Assembly: GCF_017551775.1 (NCBI RefSeq)
Contig: NZ_JAFZKX010000013.1
Location: 1 to 51,984, forward strand
Length of the DNA: 51,984 nucleotides
Direction of reading: 5' to 3'
Source of the DNA: Fibrobacter sp.
Lineage (GTDB): Bacteria; Fibrobacterota; Fibrobacteria; Fibrobacterales; Fibrobacteraceae
Position numbers and translations under genes: made by a program. This document shows positions 25,988 through 34,667 of the stretch, piece after piece; the stretch's first letter is position 1; every line of letters starts with the position of its first letter. The notes beneath the pieces were generated by a model. The model saw only the letters and a list, made by a program, of their open reading frames with translations. It ran no database searches and had not been told where the DNA came from.

Positions 25988-28321
25988 TTATCTGATGCCG
26001 CGGAAGGCAGGCATTCCCGGGAACTTCTTCCGGAGTTCGTTCAATTTTTCTTCAGAAATGGAATGGCCGTCGCTACGTCCGCAACGCGGGCAGCTGTCGC
26101 CGATGACGCCCACGAACCCGCAAACCGGATCGCGGTCCACCGGATGGTTGATGGAACCGTAACCGATGCCCACTTCCGCCATGTAGCGCACAATCTTCTC
26201 GAACGCGTCGAGGTTCTGCGTCGGGTCGCCATCGAGCTCGATGTAGCTGATGTGGCCCGCATTGGTAAGGGCGTGGTACGGAGCCTCGAGCGCAAGCTTC
26301 TTGAAGGCCGAAATCTTGTAGTACACCGGCACGTGGAACGAGTTGGTGTAGTAATCGCGGTCGGTAACGCCGGGGATGATTCCGTACTTCTTCTTGTCCA
26401 TGCGCACGAAGCGGCCCGAAAGGCCTTCCGCCGGCGTGGCGAGCAAGCTGAAGTTGAGGCCGAGGCGCTTGCTTTCCTTGTCGCAGAAATCGCGCATGTG
26501 GCCGATGATCTTGAGGCCGAGCTGCTGGGAGGATTCGGATTCGCCGTGGTGCTTGCCCGTGAGCATCACCAGGGTTTCGGCGAGGCCGATGAAACCGATG
26601 GAAAGCGTACCGTGCTTGATGACCTCGCCCACGGTGTCTTCCCAGCCGAGCTTGTCGGAATCAATCCACACGCCCTGTCCCATGAGGAACGGGAAGTTCT
26701 TGACCTTGCGGCGACTCTGCACGGCGAAGCGTTCCATGAGCTGGTCGCTCACGAGTTGCAGCATGCGATCGAGTTCCTTGAAGAACAGGTCGATAGAACG
26801 CATCTTGATGGCGATGCGCGGGAGGTTGATGGATGTGAAGCTCAGGTTGCCACGGCCGTAAGAAATCTCGCGGCTCGGGTCGTAGTTGTTGCCGATAACG
26901 CGGGTACGGCAGCCCATGTACGAAATTTCGGTTTCCGGATGGCCTTCCTTGTAGTACTGCAGGTTATACGGCGCGTCCTGGAAGCTGAAGTTCGGGAAAA
27001 GGCGCTTCGCGCTCACGCGGCAGGCGAGCTTGAACAGATCGTAGTTCGGGTCACCCTCGTTGAGGTTCACGCCCTTCTTCACGCGGAAAATCTGAATCGG
27101 GAAGATGGCCGTTTCGCCACCGCCCAGGCCCTCGTCCGTGGTGAGGAGGAGGTTCTTCATCACCATGCGGGCTTCCGGATCGGTGCACATGCCGTAGTTG
27201 ATGCTGGAGAACGGAGTCTGCGCACCGGCGCGGCTGTGCATGGAGTTCAGGTTGTGGACAAACGCTTCCATGGCCTGGAAAGTCGCCTTGTCGGTCTCTT
27301 CGTAGGCCTGCTTCTCGGCGAACTTCTGGGACTTCATCACCATCTCGGTATCGAAGGACTTGGAAAGTTCGCGGGCTTCCGTCTCGACAAACTTCTCGTT
27401 CGGCACAAGCGTCGCCACCATGCCCATTTCCGCCATTTCGGAATGGAGCTTCTTTACGATAGGCAGGATTTCTTCCTCTTCCTTGCCGGTGAAGAGGATG
27501 AGCGCCTTCACCATGTTGGAGAGGTAGGCCTTGCGGTACGTGATGCGCACGCCGTCGGCCATGGCATAGTCGAAGTTCGGCACCGACTGTCCGCCGTGCT
27601 GGTCGTTCTGGTTACTCTGTATGGCAATCGCCGCGAGGGCAGCATAGCTGCGGATATCCTTCGGTTCGCGCAGGTGCCCGTGACCCGTATTGAAGCCGTT
27701 TTTGAACAACTTAATCAGGTCGATCTGGCAGCAGGTCATGGTGAGGGAATAGAAATCCAGATCGTGGATGTGGATATCCCCGTTCGAATGGGCCTGGCTG
27801 TGCTCGGGCTTGAGCATCATCATCGTGTAGAAGTGCTTCGCCGATTCAGACCCGTACTTGAGCATCGTGCCCATCGCGGTATCGCCGTCGATGTTCGCGT
27901 TCTCGCGCTTGAGGTCGGATTCCTTCGCGGAGCTGAACGTGATGTCGCGGAGCGTGTGCATGAGGCGAGTGTTCACCTCGCGGATGCGGGTGCGCTCGGC
28001 ACGGTAAAGGATGTAGCTCTTGGCGGTATCCGCGTAGTTGTTGTCGGTGAGCGCCTTTTCGACCGCATCCTGGATTTCTTCGATATCGGGCTTGGTCTTG
28101 CCTTCGGCCTCGAGACGGCCCACGGCATAGGCGGCTACCTTTAGAGCAGTACTGCTCAAGACGTCTTCGTGGCCAAGGAGGTCAATCTGCTCCTGGGAGG
28201 CCTTGATCTGGTCGTTGAGCTCGCCGGAGGCGCGGAACGCCTTGACAATGGCGTCCGAAATCTTCTCGATGTTGAACGGCATTTCGCGGCCGTCGCGCTT
28301 CTTGACTGTAAAAATCATCAC
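25988..28321 (-). CDS. nrdD: Anaerobic (class III) ribonucleoside-triphosphate reductase large subunit, lacking the glycyl-radical tail
   Basis: 777 aa. An ATP-cone regulatory domain covers residues 1-95 (FTVKKRDGREMPFNIEKISD). The reductase barrel contains TCCQIDL, NQNDQHGGQSVPNFDYAMAD, HSRAGAQTPFSSINYGM and CRTRVIGNN...GNLSFTSINLPR; the Cys in CRTRV is the likely active-site residue. The C-terminal zinc region reads DRDPVCGFVG...SCPRCGRSDG, with three cysteines instead of the four in E. coli NrdD. The protein then ends at GMPAFRGIR without the RxxGYL radical motif, which is encoded by the next gene. The enzyme reduces ribonucleotides to deoxynucleotides anaerobically. ATG at 28321 has GAAGG and AGGTG upstream. 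Regulation by NrdR is likely from boxes at 28394-28442. Confidence 0.92.
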   Translation of the reverse strand: MMIFTVKKRDGREMPFNIEKISDAIVKAFRASGELNDQIKASQEQIDLLGHEDVLSSTALKVAAYAVGRLEAEGKTKPDIEEIQDAVEKALTDNNYADTAKSYILYRAERTRIREVNTRLMHTLRDITFSSAKESDLKRENANIDGDTAMGTMLKYGSESAKHFYTMMMLKPEHSQAHSNGDIHIHDLDFYSLTMTCCQIDLIKLFKNGFNTGHGHLREPKDIRSYAALAAIAIQSNQNDQHGGQSVPNFDYAMADGVRITYRKAYLSNMVKALILFTGKEEEEILPIVKKLHSEMAEMGMVATLVPNEKFVETEARELSKSFDTEMVMKSQKFAEKQAYEETDKATFQAMEAFVHNLNSMHSRAGAQTPFSSINYGMCTDPEARMVMKNLLLTTDEGLGGGETAIFPIQIFRVKKGVNLNEGDPNYDLFKLACRVSAKRLFPNFSFQDAPYNLQYYKEGHPETEISYMGCRTRVIGNNYDPSREISYGRGNLSFTSINLPRIAIKMRSIDLFFKELDRMLQLVSDQLMERFAVQSRRKVKNFPFLMGQGVWIDSDKLGWEDTVGEVIKHGTLSIGFIGLAETLVMLTGKHHGESESSQQLGLKIIGHMRDFCDKESKRLGLNFSLLATPAEGLSGRFVRMDKKKYGIIPGVTDRDYYTNSFHVPVYYKISAFKKLALEAPYHALTNAGHISYIELDGDPTQNLDAFEKIVRYMAEVGIGYGSINHPVDRDPVCGFVGVIGDSCPRCGRSDGHSISEEKLNELRKKFPGMPAFRGIR

Positions 28322-28697
28322 CTATCCTTCAAATCTATTAACTAGGCCCTAGTCAAAAGACGTTTATTCAAAATAAGCTTGTTTTCCATTTTTCCACTAT
28401 ATCTTGTGTTCAACACCAAACCAGTAGCACAAGATATGGGTATAAGATAATAAAAGATTTGAAGATTTGAGACCTTTTTTCGAAAAAAACCGTATTTTTT
28501 TTGTAACATCCGAAAAACTTATCAACATCTTCCAAAAATGTAACGTCAAACTGCCACCGCAGGTCGGGTCTGCAACTTTCCAAGTCCCTATCGCACATAC
28601 ATTTAGACATTCGGGCACTTTTTGGAATCTATTCACACCCCAAAAAGCATATTTTTTTACGCGGAGGGGTTGACAAATACCCTGTCAATCATTCTTC
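28322..28697. other. 376-base intergenic region between nrdD and pcrA
   Basis: Besides the NrdR boxes, the region is A+T-rich with no convincing gene; a 79-codon minus-strand frame at 28397-28636 has no ribosome site and overlaps the boxes. A perfect inverted repeat TTGACA-N7-TGTCAA sits at 28670-28688, just after the pcrA stop, and may act as a weak transcript end or operator. Confidence 0.4.
28394..28442. promoter_or_regulatory. Two NrdR-type operator boxes upstream of nrdD
   Basis: Box 1, CCACTATATCTTGTGT (28394-28409), matches the NrdR consensus ACACwATATaTwGTGT at nearly all positions. Box 2, GCACAAGATATGGGTA (28427-28442), is a weaker match. Their centres are 33 bases apart, about three helical turns, as usual for paired NrdR boxes. 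They lie 73-121 bases upstream of the nrdD start. Confidence 0.7.
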
Positions 28698-30998
28698 CTA
28701 CACCCGGTTCAAGGGAAAATCAAACTGGATAGAACGGGGCGTAGCGAACTTTTCGAAGGAAATCTCGTAGCAGAAATTCTTTTCGTCTACCGTCCGCACG
28801 ACTCCCACGCCAAAAAACTTGTGCATCACGCTGTCGCCCGCGGCAAAATCAGCCGAAGGCGCCTTTTTTACGGGCCCTAGGCTTTCGTCGCTCAAAAAAT
28901 CGCGCTCGAAATCCACGTTCTCAATGTAGGCTTTCGCCGCCTCAAGGAAATCCTCCGAAATGCCGCGCGCCACATCCAGCCCGTCCATGTCCATTTCGAG
29001 CAGGAACCTGGACGGATAGCGTGTTCCGCTTTCCCCCGCCACGCCGTCTTCGGCATCGCTCAGGCAAAGCACGTTCTCGGCGCGGGTAAAGGCCACATAG
29101 GCCAGGCGCCGCTCTTCTTCGAGCTGAATCTTGTTCTGCACGCGCTTGACCGGGAAAAAGCCTTCGTTCAAGCCGCACACGAACACGTACGGGAACTCCA
29201 GGCCCTTCGCGTTGTGGATCGTCATGAGCTGCACGCGGTCTTTTTCTTCGGAGTCTTCGTCGGCGTTCGTGAACAGCACGATGTTCTGCAGGTATTCATC
29301 CAGCGAGGCGTCTTCTTCGTAGTAGTTCTCGAATTCCAGAATGCCCTGCTTGAGTTCCGCCAGGTTGTCCAGGCGGTCTTCGTCGCCATCGAGGCGCAGC
29401 ATTTCTTCGTACTTGGTTTCGCGCAGGATTTTCGCAAGAACTTCGGAGACGCTCATGTCCTTGTAGCGGGAGCGGTACTTCTCGATCAGTTTCACGTATT
29501 CCACCACATTGCTACGCGACAAGAAGCCCTTGCAGTCGAAATCGATTTTTTGCTTTTCGTTTCCGACCGATGAAAGTTCCGCCTGCGACGAGACATCGGC
29601 AGCAACGTTGTTCAAAAGGCCCGCCTCCGAAACAATTTCAAGCAGAGCCTCGTAAAGGCCTACACCACGCGCATCGGCAAAATCCTGCAAGGCCGCAATC
29701 TTGCGCGGGCCGAACTGGCGCTTGGGCGTATTCACCGTACGCATGAACGACAAGTCGTCGGCGTACACCAGCATTCGCAAATAGCAAATGACATCCTTGA
29801 TTTCTTTGCGCTGGTAAAAGCCCACCCCGCTGTAAACCTTATACGGGATATTCTCCGCCATCAAGGCTTCTTCCACGGAACGGGACTGCGAATGCATGCG
29901 GTAGAGCACCGCGATGTCTTTGTAATGGACTCCGTCCGCATTCTGCACGGCGTTCTGGATTTGCTCCACAATCCAGCGGGCTTCTTCGCGAGTGTTCTTG
30001 GCGTGGTAAAAGACGGGCGTCTTGCCGTCGGCACGCTTTGGCTTCAAGACCTTTTCGATTCGGAACTTGTTGTTCTTGATGACCGCGTCCGGAACCTTCA
30101 GAATGTTCGGCGTCGAGCGGTAATTGTTCTGCAGCAAAATCGTCTTCGTATTTTCGTGAGTCTTGTCGAATTCCAGAATGCGGTTGACATCGGCGCCGCG
30201 CCAGCCATAAATGGTCTGGTCTGGGTCGCCCACCACAAAAAGATTCTTGTGGTAGCTAGCGAGCAAGTCCGCCAGCCGGTACTGCTGTCCGTCGATATCC
30301 TGGTATTCGTCCACCATGATGTACATCATGCGCTTGCGCCACTTGTCGAGCTGTTCCGGGAAGTTCTCGAGAATGTACAGCGTCGAAAGAATCAGGTCGT
30401 CAAAGTCCAGCGCGTAATTCTTTTTCTGCTCGTAGAGGTAGCGGTAATAAACCTTCATCCACTTGTCGTCGGCGGCATCCGAAAGCGCGAGCAAATGATC
30501 CTTAGAAGCCATGCCCTCCGAAGGCAGTTCCGCAAAAAGCGAGACGTAATTGATGTCGGCAGCCTTGCGGCCCCCGATATAGTCGATGACGCTGCTGATT
30601 TTCAAATCCTTTAGCGAGTAGCCCAAATCGGCGTAGGCCTTGTGCAAAAGGGACTTCTGGTCGTCTTCGTCCAGAATCATGAATTCCTTCGGGTAGTTCA
30701 GCACGTGGATTTCTTCGCGCAGGAACCGCACGCAAAAGCCGTGGAACGTGGAAATATAGCCGCTGTCGTCGCCGCCCAGCACCGTGCGGATGCGCTTCTT
30801 CATTTCGTTCGCGGCCTTGTTGGTGAACGTGACGCAAAGGATGTTCGACGGCGAAATGCCCATCTCCTTCACGAGGTACAGGTAACGCTGGGTCAGCGTC
30901 CGGGTCTTGCCCGAACCGGCCCCCGCCACCACGCGCACATAACCCTCGGTGGTTTCCACCGCTTCCCGTTGTTCCTGATCCATATTTTCTTGAGCCAT
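28698..30998 (-). CDS. pcrA: UvrD/PcrA-type superfamily 1A DNA helicase
   Basis: 766 aa. Walker A AGAGSGKT lies at residues 25-32; FTNKAANEMKKRI (motif Ia), DEYQDIDGQQY (motif II), VVGDPDQTIYGWRGAD (motif III), NYRSTPNIL (motif IV), HNAKGLEFPYVFVCGL (motif V) and AYVAFTRAENVL (motif VI) are all present in order. The C-terminal VMHKFFGVGVV segment is the PcrA-type tail. It is a 3'-5' helicase used in excision and mismatch repair and in clearing replication-blocking proteins. The ATG at 30998 is chosen because GAGG lies five bases upstream; a GTG two codons earlier overlaps that site. A promoter and a GAAC-N4-GTTC palindrome precede it, suggesting DNA-damage control. Confidence 0.92.
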   Translation of the reverse strand: MAQENMDQEQREAVETTEGYVRVVAGAGSGKTRTLTQRYLYLVKEMGISPSNILCVTFTNKAANEMKKRIRTVLGGDDSGYISTFHGFCVRFLREEIHVLNYPKEFMILDEDDQKSLLHKAYADLGYSLKDLKISSVIDYIGGRKAADINYVSLFAELPSEGMASKDHLLALSDAADDKWMKVYYRYLYEQKKNYALDFDDLILSTLYILENFPEQLDKWRKRMMYIMVDEYQDIDGQQYRLADLLASYHKNLFVVGDPDQTIYGWRGADVNRILEFDKTHENTKTILLQNNYRSTPNILKVPDAVIKNNKFRIEKVLKPKRADGKTPVFYHAKNTREEARWIVEQIQNAVQNADGVHYKDIAVLYRMHSQSRSVEEALMAENIPYKVYSGVGFYQRKEIKDVICYLRMLVYADDLSFMRTVNTPKRQFGPRKIAALQDFADARGVGLYEALLEIVSEAGLLNNVAADVSSQAELSSVGNEKQKIDFDCKGFLSRSNVVEYVKLIEKYRSRYKDMSVSEVLAKILRETKYEEMLRLDGDEDRLDNLAELKQGILEFENYYEEDASLDEYLQNIVLFTNADEDSEEKDRVQLMTIHNAKGLEFPYVFVCGLNEGFFPVKRVQNKIQLEEERRLAYVAFTRAENVLCLSDAEDGVAGESGTRYPSRFLLEMDMDGLDVARGISEDFLEAAKAYIENVDFERDFLSDESLGPVKKAPSADFAAGDSVMHKFFGVGVVRTVDEKNFCYEISFEKFATPRSIQFDFPLNRV

Positions 30999-31017
30999 GC
31001 GCACCTCGCAAAATAGT

Positions 31018-31029
31018 GAACATTTGTTC
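31018..31029. promoter_or_regulatory. GAAC-N4-GTTC palindrome (LexA-like box) over the pcrA start site
   Basis: GAACATTTGTTC lies 20 bases upstream of the pcrA ATG and about 10 bases downstream of the -10 element, so a bound protein would block transcription. The sequence fits the Gram-positive LexA/DinR box. Confidence 0.6.
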
Positions 31030-31038
31030 TACTACACA

Positions 31039-31067
31039 AAAATACAGTATTTTGTAGGCTCTGTCAA
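31039..31067 (-). promoter_or_regulatory. Sigma-70 promoter of pcrA
   Basis: On the minus strand, TTGACA (31067-31062), a 17-base spacer, then TATTTT (31044-31039). The predicted start near 31032 immediately precedes the GAAC palindrome. Confidence 0.7.
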
Positions 31068-31084
31068 GTCAAATCGTATTTTTT

Positions 31085-31624
31085 TCAGGAATTCGCGTTA
31101 AAGGACTTCCTTTTAAGATGCAAAATATACGCCATTATAGCCAAAATCATTGCGAACGGTCCCATGATTATCAATCCGGAATCGATAATACCGCCGCCAA
31201 ACAAGCTCATAATGAAGGTTATAAAACCTCCTATAATGAAAAACGGAAGAAATGGAGTAAATAAAATCCAGAATGCTTTTTTGCTACTAGAGGCGTAGAA
31301 AAGATAATTGTAGCAGTTGATGCTACAAAGCGATGAAACAATTATTGCTACAGACAAAAAAACTAGGAATACCAGGAGATCGTCTCCGGTAGAATGGGTT
31401 GGTTTACTAAACAGAAACGGGAAAAGCAACAGAAAGGGAATAGATACGGATACGATTGAGGCTATCTTGAAACCTTTGGCTGCTTTTTGAAGTTTGATAA
31501 ACAAATCTGTGTTTTGTTGTTGTTCAAAAGCATGTCTTTCTTTTTTAGTTATTAGCTTTGCAAATACAACTGTAATTATGGGCAAGATAATAACGATAGG
31601 CAAGGCAAATATTACAAGTTCCAT
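31085..31624 (-). CDS. Hypothetical integral membrane protein, 179 aa
   Basis: About five hydrophobic segments: residues 3-23, 52-74, 84-104, 118-142 and 147-168. The basic loop ITKKERHAFEQQQNTDLF after the first helix and the terminal KRKSFNANS suggest cytoplasmic ends. There is no enzyme or transporter motif. AAGGTGGTG before the ATG at 31624 is a good ribosome site. The gene is clearly more A+T-rich than pcrA and the SIMPL gene on either side, so it may be a recent arrival. I know no family name for it. Confidence 0.65.
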   Translation of the reverse strand: MELVIFALPIVIILPIITVVFAKLITKKERHAFEQQQNTDLFIKLQKAAKGFKIASIVSVSIPFLLLFPFLFSKPTHSTGDDLLVFLVFLSVAIIVSSLCSINCYNYLFYASSSKKAFWILFTPFLPFFIIGGFITFIMSLFGGGIIDSGLIIMGPFAMILAIMAYILHLKRKSFNANS

Positions 31625-31671
31625 GGGACACCACCTTTTAAAAACCTAGCCGAATTCGGGAGATCGTTTAT

Positions 31672-33075
31672 TTATTCGATTTCGGCAGTGACCGCGAGAT
31701 ATGCAGAAACTGACACGGAATCGGCGATATTCATCCCGGGTTTCGGGAAATCAGCATCAGGCAGCACCATGGGAGCGGACTTTCCCCTAGCCTTGCGCAA
31801 CAAGGCTCCATTGAGAGAGCCAAGACCGGTTCTCCCGAACTCGTTTTCGGGCTTGTTGCTCACGGAAACGACCTTGCCGAGAGACCCGCCAAAGCCTTCG
31901 GCTATCGCCTTGGCGCGGGACATGGCCTTTTTGCCGGCGATATTGGTCACCTGGACCCTGAGGGAATCTTCATTTTTCAGAACAGGGCGGGCAGCAAGCA
32001 CGCGGGAGTTCTCCATACCCACCATACCGTCCAGGAAGGCTTCCGCGGCCGCCTTGGCCGTAAAGTTGACCGTAATCTTCTGGGCCGCCCTGAAGGCATC
32101 CTTGCGGGATTCATTGCTGTCGAATTCATAATCCGGCCTCTTGAACAGATGCATGGACTCCTCGTCTATCTCGGATTCGGCGACGCCCAGGTCTTTCGCC
32201 AGTTGCACCACATCATTGCGGCGTTCACTCACCCGCTTATAAATCATTTCCTTGTCAGCACCGTTCATCGACATACCCACGACTACGACAAACTTGTCGG
32301 CCAGGAAATTCTTGTCCTCGCTTTGCGAAACACGGACATAAGATTTTCCGCCATTTTCCACCCCCACCAGCGAAAGGTTCGCCGCAATCGAGGCCAAGAC
32401 CTCAACAGAATCCGAAGAACTCAATTCTTCAACCATCGAAGAGCCTTCCACCGACAAGACCTTCCCGGCTTCGGCACCGACGCTCCGGGCATGCACATCG
32501 GCCAGTTTGGACGCCTTCTTGCAGGCCTCCTTGATGACGGAAACTTCTAAGGCTTCCGCGTTTTTCAACCGCGACGAGGTGGACACGTTATCGACAAAAG
32601 CAAGACCCGCCAAGTCCAACTCCAGCGAATCGGCATCCTGTTTGCTATGGAATATGACCTTCACACTCTGCGAGGCTACATAGCCCAAGAAAATCTTCTT
32701 GTGGTTCGTATATTTCCAGTCGTCTTTCACCACCATACTGCTGAATTCATATGCCCGCGAATCAACGGAATGCTTTTTCAGCAAAGTGAGAATTTTGTCA
32801 CGGCTTTCATTCAGGTGCTTGTAGGCGGCATCCTTCTTCTTGTGTTTCAAGACCAAGGAAAAAGACGTGACATATTCATCCGCCAAGAAATTCTTGGTCT
32901 CTTTGCTGGAGACAGCCACACCACCAAACGGCTGAGCCTCCTGCTCTGGGACCGGTTCCAAGGACGAAACATTTTTTTGCGCAGACACATCGGAAGGGCG
33001 CCCAATGCTCAAGGAAAGTACCAGGCATACAAATGCGAGGACGATAATGACGACGTATGATACTTTGTTCTGCAT
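31672..33075 (-). CDS. SIMPL-domain (DUF541) protein, membrane-anchored
   Basis: 467 aa. The N-terminal hydrophobic segment (QNKVSYVVIIVLAFVCLVLS) is an uncleaved anchor or signal. The rest shows two tandem copies of the SIMPL/DUF541 fold, each starting with a 'NFLADEYVTSFSLVL' or 'NFLADKFVVVVGMSM' strand, then a long helix (YKHLNESRDKILTLLKKHSV; YKRVSERRNDVVQLAKDLGV), and each ending with a basic 'KACKKASKLA' or 'GKKAMSRAKAIA' helix. SIMPL proteins are periplasmic and of poorly known function; single-domain relatives are about 240 aa, so this is a duplicated form. I chose the ATG at 33075, which has AAGGAG seven bases upstream, over a start 24 codons earlier. Confidence 0.8.
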   Translation of the reverse strand: MQNKVSYVVIIVLAFVCLVLSLSIGRPSDVSAQKNVSSLEPVPEQEAQPFGGVAVSSKETKNFLADEYVTSFSLVLKHKKKDAAYKHLNESRDKILTLLKKHSVDSRAYEFSSMVVKDDWKYTNHKKIFLGYVASQSVKVIFHSKQDADSLELDLAGLAFVDNVSTSSRLKNAEALEVSVIKEACKKASKLADVHARSVGAEAGKVLSVEGSSMVEELSSSDSVEVLASIAANLSLVGVENGGKSYVRVSQSEDKNFLADKFVVVVGMSMNGADKEMIYKRVSERRNDVVQLAKDLGVAESEIDEESMHLFKRPDYEFDSNESRKDAFRAAQKITVNFTAKAAAEAFLDGMVGMENSRVLAARPVLKNEDSLRVQVTNIAGKKAMSRAKAIAEGFGGSLGKVVSVSNKPENEFGRTGLGSLNGALLRKARGKSAPMVLPDADFPKPGMNIADSVSVSAYLAVTAEIE

Positions 33076-33111
33076 AAGGCACTCCTTGTTGGAACCACTT
33101 CTTAAATTACA

Positions 33112-33147
33112 CAAAAAGATATTGCCGAAGGCAACTGCCCACGGCAA
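33112..33147 (-). terminator. Terminator after the sodium symporter operon
   Basis: On the minus strand TTGCCG...CGGCAA (33122-33147) is followed by ATATCTTTTTG. It lies between the symporter stop and the SIMPL gene. Confidence 0.6.
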
Positions 33148-33191
33148 AAAGATTTTTACCGGATTTTATAGTCTAATCTAGAATATGGTTC

Positions 33192-34661
33192 CTACTTCTT
33201 CGGAGCGAGCAACACCGCGTATTTGAGCACAACGGCGACAAGCACGGTAGTCGTCATGCTGATAAACGGCATCCAGGGCCAGCTGAAGACATTTTCAAGC
33301 ACCGCGGGCACGCCAAACGCGGGAATTCCCTGCACGAGCACGAGGCTTGCCATGCCGCAAACGACGGCAACGACCACCTGCCAACTCTTGAGTCCTTTGA
33401 CAAAGAACGCGAGCAGGAACATGCCGAGGAGCGGGCCGGTGAAAAGCCCGGTAAAGAAGAGCGCATTCTTGAGAAGGCTCCCCTGCTGCGTCGCGGCAAA
33501 CAGAGCGAAGAAGACACCGAGCACGCCCCAGACCACCGTCCAGATCTTTGCACGCTTGAGTCCGCCCATCCCCTTCGATTCTTCCCATCCCAGGAAATCG
33601 CGTTCAGACGTGTTGCTGAGCGAATTGATGGCTCCCGAAAGGCTGCTCATGGCGGCCGCACAGATGGCGGCGACAATCAAGCCGGTCACGCCCACCGGAA
33701 GGCCGTTCACGATAAAATACGGGAACACGTCGTTCTGACCGATTCCTTCGGGGAGCGGGGCGACGTTCGCCATCTTGTAGTAAACGTAGAGCGCGGCACC
33801 CACCCAGTAGAAGAGAATCGAGACGAAGCAGCCGAGAACCATCGAGAGGACGCTGGAGCGGTTCGCCGCCTTCACGTCCTTGCAGCTCAAATAACGTTGC
33901 ACAAACTGCTGGTCGCACCCGCGTATCGCGATCTCGAGGATGGCATATGCGAATCCAGCCGAAATAAGCGTGCGCGCATTGGAAACATCCATCGTAGCGT
34001 CCCACCACTTGGTCTTGCCCGCCTCGCTCGCAAGCGCGGCCATCTCGCCGAAACCGCCCACGGCGTTCGAGATGAGCACGAGCACCAGGATGCCGCCACC
34101 GAAGAACACGCAAAACTGCATCACGTCGGTCCAAATGACGGCCTTGATACCGCCGAACCACGTGTAAAAAATTGCGACAGCGGCGGACACGACGATGGCG
34201 ACCTTCAAATCGACATGCAGTATCTGCGCAAGCACGAGCGACGGCGCATAGAGCAAGATGCCCGTACGCAAAAGGAGGTGCAGGCTGTAGAAGACCGCGG
34301 CAAGCCTGCGCACCGTCTTGGAGCCGAAGCGTACCTCGAAAAGTTCATATGCGCTGTTGATGCCCGAGCTGCGGAACTTCGGGATAAACACGAAACCCAC
34401 GACGATGATACTCAGGAGGGCGCCAATCTGGAACATGAGGAAAGTCATGTTGTCGCCATACACGTCGGCAGGCGCCCCGAGGAACGTCGTCGCACTCACG
34501 GACGTGGCGATAAGGCTGATGCCCACGGCAACCCACGGGATGGTGCCGCCGCCGAACATGTATTCCTTGAGGTTCTTGTTGCCCCGGGAAACCCAGAGGC
34601 CAATGAGGAGGGAAAGCAGCAGGTACGCCGCGAGGACAATCCAATCTATAACGGTAAACAT
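33192..34661 (-). CDS. Sodium:solute symporter family (SSS) transporter
   Basis: 489 aa with about 13 transmembrane helices. Family landmarks include the N-terminal DWIVLAAYLLLSLLIGLWVS helix, GGGTIPWVAVGISLIATSVSATTFLGAP (helix 2 region that builds the sodium site), TWFGGIKAVIWTDVMQ and the SSLSGAINSLSNTSERDF segment. The SSS family (SLC5-like) couples sodium entry to uptake of sugars, amino acids, vitamins or anions; the substrate cannot be told from sequence. It begins six bases after the GGDEF protein stop and is the last gene of the lptF-lptG-GGDEF operon; a terminator follows. Confidence 0.85.
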   Translation of the reverse strand: MFTVIDWIVLAAYLLLSLLIGLWVSRGNKNLKEYMFGGGTIPWVAVGISLIATSVSATTFLGAPADVYGDNMTFLMFQIGALLSIIVVGFVFIPKFRSSGINSAYELFEVRFGSKTVRRLAAVFYSLHLLLRTGILLYAPSLVLAQILHVDLKVAIVVSAAVAIFYTWFGGIKAVIWTDVMQFCVFFGGGILVLVLISNAVGGFGEMAALASEAGKTKWWDATMDVSNARTLISAGFAYAILEIAIRGCDQQFVQRYLSCKDVKAANRSSVLSMVLGCFVSILFYWVGAALYVYYKMANVAPLPEGIGQNDVFPYFIVNGLPVGVTGLIVAAICAAAMSSLSGAINSLSNTSERDFLGWEESKGMGGLKRAKIWTVVWGVLGVFFALFAATQQGSLLKNALFFTGLFTGPLLGMFLLAFFVKGLKSWQVVVAVVCGMASLVLVQGIPAFGVPAVLENVFSWPWMPFISMTTTVLVAVVLKYAVLLAPKK

Positions 34662-34667
34662 TCTGTG

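Noticed and set aside
26063-28144. 693-codon plus-strand frame opposite nrdD
   Set aside because: Antisense shadow of a strongly conserved enzyme gene.
28670-28688. TTGACA-N7-TGTCAA as a promoter
   Set aside because: No -10 hexamer at the right distance on either strand and no gene start downstream.
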